A stretch of DNA of 64,000 nucleotides, from contig CAJNDS010000458.1 of assembly GCA_905221605.1 (NCBI GenBank), positions 366,203 through 430,202 of the forward strand, written 5' to 3'. The stretch comes from Symbiodinium natans (taxonomy: Eukaryota; Sar; Dinophyceae; Suessiales; Symbiodiniaceae). Below the pieces are notes generated by a model. It was not told the origin of the DNA. It was given only the letters and a program-made list of their open reading frames with translations, and made no database searches. The translations under genes were made by a program, and so were the position numbers. Positions 33,920 through 39,900 of this stretch are shown piece after piece (within the stretch, counting starts at the first letter, position 1; every line of letters begins with the position of its first letter).

Positions 33920-36900
33920 GTGTGTATATATATATATATGTCTAGTTGCATGAGTCCTTGTGTTGCACATGTCTATATGTTTCCTTTTCATGAGGTAAAA
34001 GTGTGTGTGTGTGTGTACCTGTATATGTAAGTGTATACGTATGTATGTATGTATATATATATATATATATATATACATGTTTACCTGGTACTTTTTGGTT
34101 GTCTTGCTCGGGTTTAGGGCTCCAGGACTCGTGAGAAGCGAGGAGGTGACAATTTGCCAGGGTTCTTTCACAGCCCATTTGGATGTCCAGTGAGAGGTCG
34201 TGTTGAGTGAATGGTGTTGGGGGTTTAGGGTTTAGGGTTTAGGATTCAGGGTTTAGGGTTTAGGGTTTAGGGTTGAAGCGAGGCCCTATCTGAAGTGAAG
34301 CCGTCTGCCCCCCCCTGGTGGGAGAAGCTGCGATGTCTTGATGCCGGGAAGGCAGAGATTGACGCCGACGACATCTTCAACGCCCTGGAGCGCATCTCCA
34401 TCGGTCGCCCGGTTTGGGATTTGGGGTTTAGGGTTTAGGGTTTTTTGGGGTTTAGGGTTTAGGGTTTTTTGGGGTTTTGGGGTTTTTGGGGTTTTGGGGT
34501 TTTGGGGGTTTTGGGGGTTTTGGGGTTTTGGGGTTTTGGGGTTTTGGGGGTTTTGGGGGTTTTGGGGGTTTTGGGGTTTTGGGGTTTTGGGGGTTTTGGG
34601 GTTTTGGGGTTTTGGGGTTTAGGGGTTTTGGGGTTTTGGGGTTTTGGGGTTTAGGGGTTTAGGGGTTTAGACCATGCAACTTCCCCCAAAAGACCAACCT
34701 GGCCAGCCCCCAACACAAGCCCACCCAAAATGAGCCTTACATCGTTACACCCCTAAACCCTAAACCCTAAACCCCTAAACCCCAAAACCCCAAAACCCTA
34801 AGCCCTACCACCCCTCCCCTACTCGAGGTCTCGAGAAGAAGGATGCCGTCATGTCAGATCAAAAGAAGAAGCTGGTGGCCTACCATGAGGCGGACTGTTT
34901 TTTCCGGAGGGCTTCCGGCAGATTTGGGGTTTAGGGTGTAGGGTTTAGGGTTTAGGGTTTAGGGCGGTTTAGGGTTAAGGGTTTAGGGTTTGGGGTTTAG
35001 GATTTAGGGCTTAGGGCTTAGGGCCTTGGGTCTAGGTAGGCAACTAAGCCCTAACTGCCTCAAGAAAGAAAGGTCGCAGGACATTGGAGGGCGGGTGGAG
35101 GGGCGGGAGTTGAAGGCTTTAAGGCTTAGGGTTTAGGGCAAGGTTCATATTTTCATTTTTCCGTAAACCCTAAACCCTAAACCCTCATCTAGTCCACAAG
35201 GAGACCGCACAGATTCGTTCTTGGCCTAAACCCTGAACCCTAAACCCGAAACCCTGAACCCTAAACCCTAAACCCGAGGCCGGCCATGCAATCCTGGGGG
35301 CGTTGATGAACGACTACGATGTGGTGGCCAAAATCAGCAGCTGCCCCAGACAAGTTGGGATCCTGAGGGTTTAGGGCGGCCTTACTACTGATTGCTTAAG
35401 AACCCCCCCCCCCCCCCCAAAAAAAAAAAAACATTCCTTATAAGGGCAATATAGGGATTATTGTTTTCCCTTCTTTTGGGGTTCTTAAGCAAATAGTAGC
35501 TTAGGGTTTAGGGTCTTGGGGTCTAGGGTTTGAGGTTCAGGGGGTGTAGAGTTTAGGGTTTAGGGGGTTTAAGGTTTCAGGCTTAGAATTTTGGGGTGTA
35601 TGGACCCTGCACCCAACCTGAAACATGTCTGCCGCACACCTCCCGAAAGCATAGCTTGGCAATTGGCCACCGCCGGCGCCGTACAACACCCCACATGTTT
35701 CTGTGCCCTAAAGCTTTCAACCTCCAGCCAAACGCAAACCGGATTCAGCCTTAAACTAGGTAGGCCTTTGAGACATTCTGTATGTCCCCTTATTGGTTTG
35801 AAGATGATCACATTTGGGAATATTTTTCCGAGGGTTCCTGCACATTAAACCCTGAAGCCCAGACCACAGTCTGTGGGAGGTGAGGCTGCTGACGCGATCA
35901 GCTTGTTGTTTTTGGGGCTGTCTGGGAATTTAAGGATTTGGCGCCCCTCCAGCCTAAAGCCCAGACCTCTAAGGAAGGAAGTCTTGAAGTTGAGTTTGAT
36001 TACGAGACCTCACCGGCCTAGAGACCCTGAACCCCTAAACCCCCCAAAGCCCTAAACTGCCTCTCTGTGATCCTATCTGCCGAGGCATCGTTCCCCGTGG
36101 ACCCGCTGGCGGCGTGACGAGCCTTGCCCTTGCATGTCTCTTGCAACAGCTAACGGCTTCGAGACTAGAGGGCTTTTTGGTTGGGGTTTACTACGTTTTT
36201 GTGTTTTTGTTTGGGGGGCGGGGGGGGGGGGGTTTGAGTGTAGCGTTTATAGGGTCCATTTTGGCGACTTGAGGACCGCAAGAAGGCCCAGACCGCACAG
36301 TTTCCCGTGGTCCCTCACCCTGACACCCTGACGGCCACTTACCCAACAGTCTAAACTTGGGACGTTCCGCCTTGTACTAACAGTCCTCGATGGGGACTAA
36401 AGTAGGGGGGTACTAGAATCCCTATCAAGGACAGGACTGTTAGGAACATCCCAAGTCGAAACCCTCAACACTCAAAAAACACCCCCCCCCCCCCCCCCCC
36501 CCCCAAAATGCCCACAAAGCCTCCGAGACGCCGTTTAGGGTTTAGGGTTTCGGGTTTAGGGTTTAGGGTTTAGGGTTTAGGGTTAGAACCGCCCACCAAC
36601 ACAAAGCAGCCAGGATCTTTATGCCTTCCGAAGACCGCCTCAACTCCGGCCTCTACTCCAAGGCTTGGGGGCGACCACCTCCCTCTAAGGGCTGAGGGTT
36701 TAGGGTTTAGGGTTTAGGGTTTGGGGTTTGGGGTTTCGGGTTTGGGGTTTAGGGTTTAGGAATTTAGGGGCGACCTAAACCCGAATCCCTAAACCCCAGA
36801 CATCCATTTAGGGATTTGGGGGGGTTTTTCCCTTAGTATGGTCCTCTACTTTCATCAAAGGGTTCTGAAGTATGGGCCCTTGTGTTGTATAGGGTATATC

Positions 36901-39900
36901 AGGGTATACAGGGGGTCCCCTTGTAAGGGACCATATTAAGGGACCATGTAGCTACCCTAAGACTCCTTGAGGTTGACGGCATCTCAGCAAAGCCCCTACT
37001 AAGTGCTGTTGGGTCCTGGACCTTCGGGCCCAAGCACTTTTGGGGTCAGGGGAGAAGGCACTGCCCCCGGCAAAGAATGGTCTCCAAGCGGTTCTCAGCC
37101 TCTAAACCCTAAATTACTAAAGCCCCTCATTAACAGCCCGACACTTCTTCCCAAGAATAGCTCTTTTAGAGCTTGACTATGGGGGATTAGAAATTAAGGG
37201 GCTAGAGCCCCATAATTTCAAAAGCCCCTCAAAAGCCCCTTTAACTTCCCTCAACAGACCCTTAAAACCCCTTTAATTTCCCTCCAAAGCCCCTTCAAAG
37301 ACCCCTAACAGCCCTGTTCAAAGCCCCTTAAAAGCCTCTAAACGCCATAGGAGTTCCTGGAAAATCGCATGTGCGTCGCACTGGGTGGACGTCTGCTGGC
37401 ACGCACTTTAGGGTTTAGGGTTTAGGGTTCAGGGTTCACGGTTCAGGGTTTAGGGTTAGGGTTTAGGGTTTAGGGTTTAGGGCTTAGGGCTTAGGGCTTA
37501 GGGCTTAGGGGGGTATGCCTCGCAGATTGGTGGAAGTTTCATTGGGGTGGAGGGACTTGGAGTTGAACTATTTGCTTTAGAAGGTTTTGTCTGTAGGGTC
37601 GATCGGCTTGACATGGGTTACAGGGTTGACAGGATCTACAGGTGCTTATGGGGTTTCCCGGTTTTATGTGGTTTAAAGGGTAGGTTTTAGGGTCGATGGG
37701 GGCTGGCAGTTCCCTCGAAACCTTAATCCCGGGCTCTATAGACCCCCCAAATCCTAAACCCCTACATAAACCCCTAAACCCGTACACCCCTACACCCCTA
37801 AACCCCTAAGCCCCAAACACCCCCAAACACCCCAAAGCACGCGAAGAGACTTTGAACCTCCTTGATTCTATACCCTAACCCTAAACCCTAAACCTCTAAA
37901 CCCTAGAAGCCCACTTTGAACCTCCCTGATTCCCTACGATGCCAAGGTCTGGCCGAGGAGATCATCAACGGCAAGGACCCTGGTGAGCCCCATTGGTTCA
38001 GACTTTTTAGGGGTTTAGGGTTTAGGGTTTAGGGCTTTTGTGAGTGTTGTGTAGGAGGATTGTGGCCGAGCACACTTCCAGCCCCCGCAACCCGGCAGAA
38101 CCCTTGACTTAACCCCCCCCCCCCCCCACATCGCAAAACTCTGAGATTCCATTCTGCGACGAAGGACAACGTCACCACTGGAGCCTCCAACGACTTCCAG
38201 CAGTGCACGCAGGTGCAAAAAGAACCCTGAACCCCAAACCCTAAACCCTAAGCCGTAAACCCCAAGCCCCAACCCTAAGCCCGAAACCCTGGGCCCCATA
38301 CCCTAAGCCGAAGGCCCGAAACCCTGAACCCGAAGCCCTAAACCCTAAGCCCTAAACCCTAAACCCTAAATCTTAAACCCGAAACCCTAAATCCTAAATC
38401 CTAAGCCCTACCTACCGCGGAGGTGGCCAAGCAGATGGTGATGACCCTGGGCATGTCCCCCGAAATCGGCCAGCGACTCCTTGGCGGCGCCTGGGCTTGG
38501 GGTTTAGGGCTTTTCGGGTTTCGGGTTTAGGGTTTAGGGTTTAGGGTTTAGGGTTTAGGGGTATTTGGGGAATATGTAGGGCTGTTTAGAGGTATTCAGG
38601 GGCATTCAGGAAGGGATACAGTGCACGTGGGGTATGTAGGAATGTATAGGGGGCTTCTTGAGGAGTATTCGTGGGAATTCACCCGATTCAAAACGCGCCA
38701 AGCGCATCATTCAACGCTTTAAACCGCCAAACCCCAAACCCTAAACCCTTTACCCAAACACCCTACACTGCTCCCTTCACCCCAAAACCCTAAACCCTAA
38801 AACCCCCCCCCCCCCCCCAATAAAACCAAACGCCCTGCAACCCAAAACCCTAAACCCTAAACCTAGGACCCTCTACCCAAACACCCCACACCCTACACCC
38901 TACACCCTACCCTAAACCCTAAAACCCTACACCCCCAAAACCCTAAAGCCCCAAACCCTAACCCCTAAAACCCTAAAACCCTAAAACCCTAAAACCCCAA
39001 AACCCCAAAACCCCAAAACCCCAAAACCCCAAAACCCCCAAAACCCTAAAACCCCCAAAACCCTAAAACCCTAAAACCCTAAAACCCTAAACCCCCAGAG
39101 CCTTGAGGCCAGCAGGGCGGCGGCCCTTTCATGGGCCGCGACTTCATGGGCCAGGGTGCCCCACCCATGTCCCAGGCACTGCGCCTCGACCTCTCCGGCC
39201 TTTGGGTTTTAGGGTTTAGGGTTTGAGGGTTTAGGGTGGAGGTAGGGTTTAGGGTTGAGGGTTGAGGGTTGAGGGTTTGGGGTTTGGGGTTTAGGGTTTG
39301 GGGTTTGGAAACCCTAAACCCTAAACCCTAAACCCTAAACCCTAAACCCTAAACCCTAAACCCCTAAACCCCTAAACCCCTAAACCCTCAACCCTAAACC
39401 CCAAACACTCTTTCTAGACGTTTTGTTCTTTGCTCCCGGGTTCCCTTTTGCCTATGCGCAAAACCCAGAAGTCAAAAAAACAAGTATATACTCATTCCCT
39501 GACTTCTAGCCAACAGTTGAGCTTTAAACTTTTGTGTTTCCTGCTTCAATAGGAACGAAAAAGAATCATTCTTATTTATTCCTTGCTTATAGGACCTGGT
39601 TATAGAGAAGCACGTTCTCAGGAATCTGAACCCTAAACCCTAAACCCTATAGACCCTAAACCCTGAACCCTAAACCCTAAACACTACTCCTTCCCATGGG
39701 CCTGCTGAAACAATCTAGACAAACGGCCGAGGAAGCAGAAGGTGGATGGTGAGATCAAGCGCATCGTGGACGAGCAGCCGCCGTGGCTGAAAGCCTAAAC
39801 CCTAAACCCTAAATCCTAAACCCTAAACCCTCAACTCTCAAAATGTTCATGACTTTGGGGCTCAGGGTTTAAGGGTTTCAGGGTCAAAGGGTCTACAGGA

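Noticed and set aside
33707-34171. Tyr/Ile-rich ORFs (also at 2602, 9616, 45603 and 48949)
   Set aside because: Translations of TA, TG and TATATT microsatellites.
34338-34662. Gly/Phe/Trp-rich ORFs (GFWGFWG)
   Set aside because: Translations of the TTTTGGGG array.
36250-36275. Dinoflagellate spliced-leader sequence
   Set aside because: Only about 10 nt (CCATTTTGGC) match the spliced leader; no donor or snRNA-like context follows.
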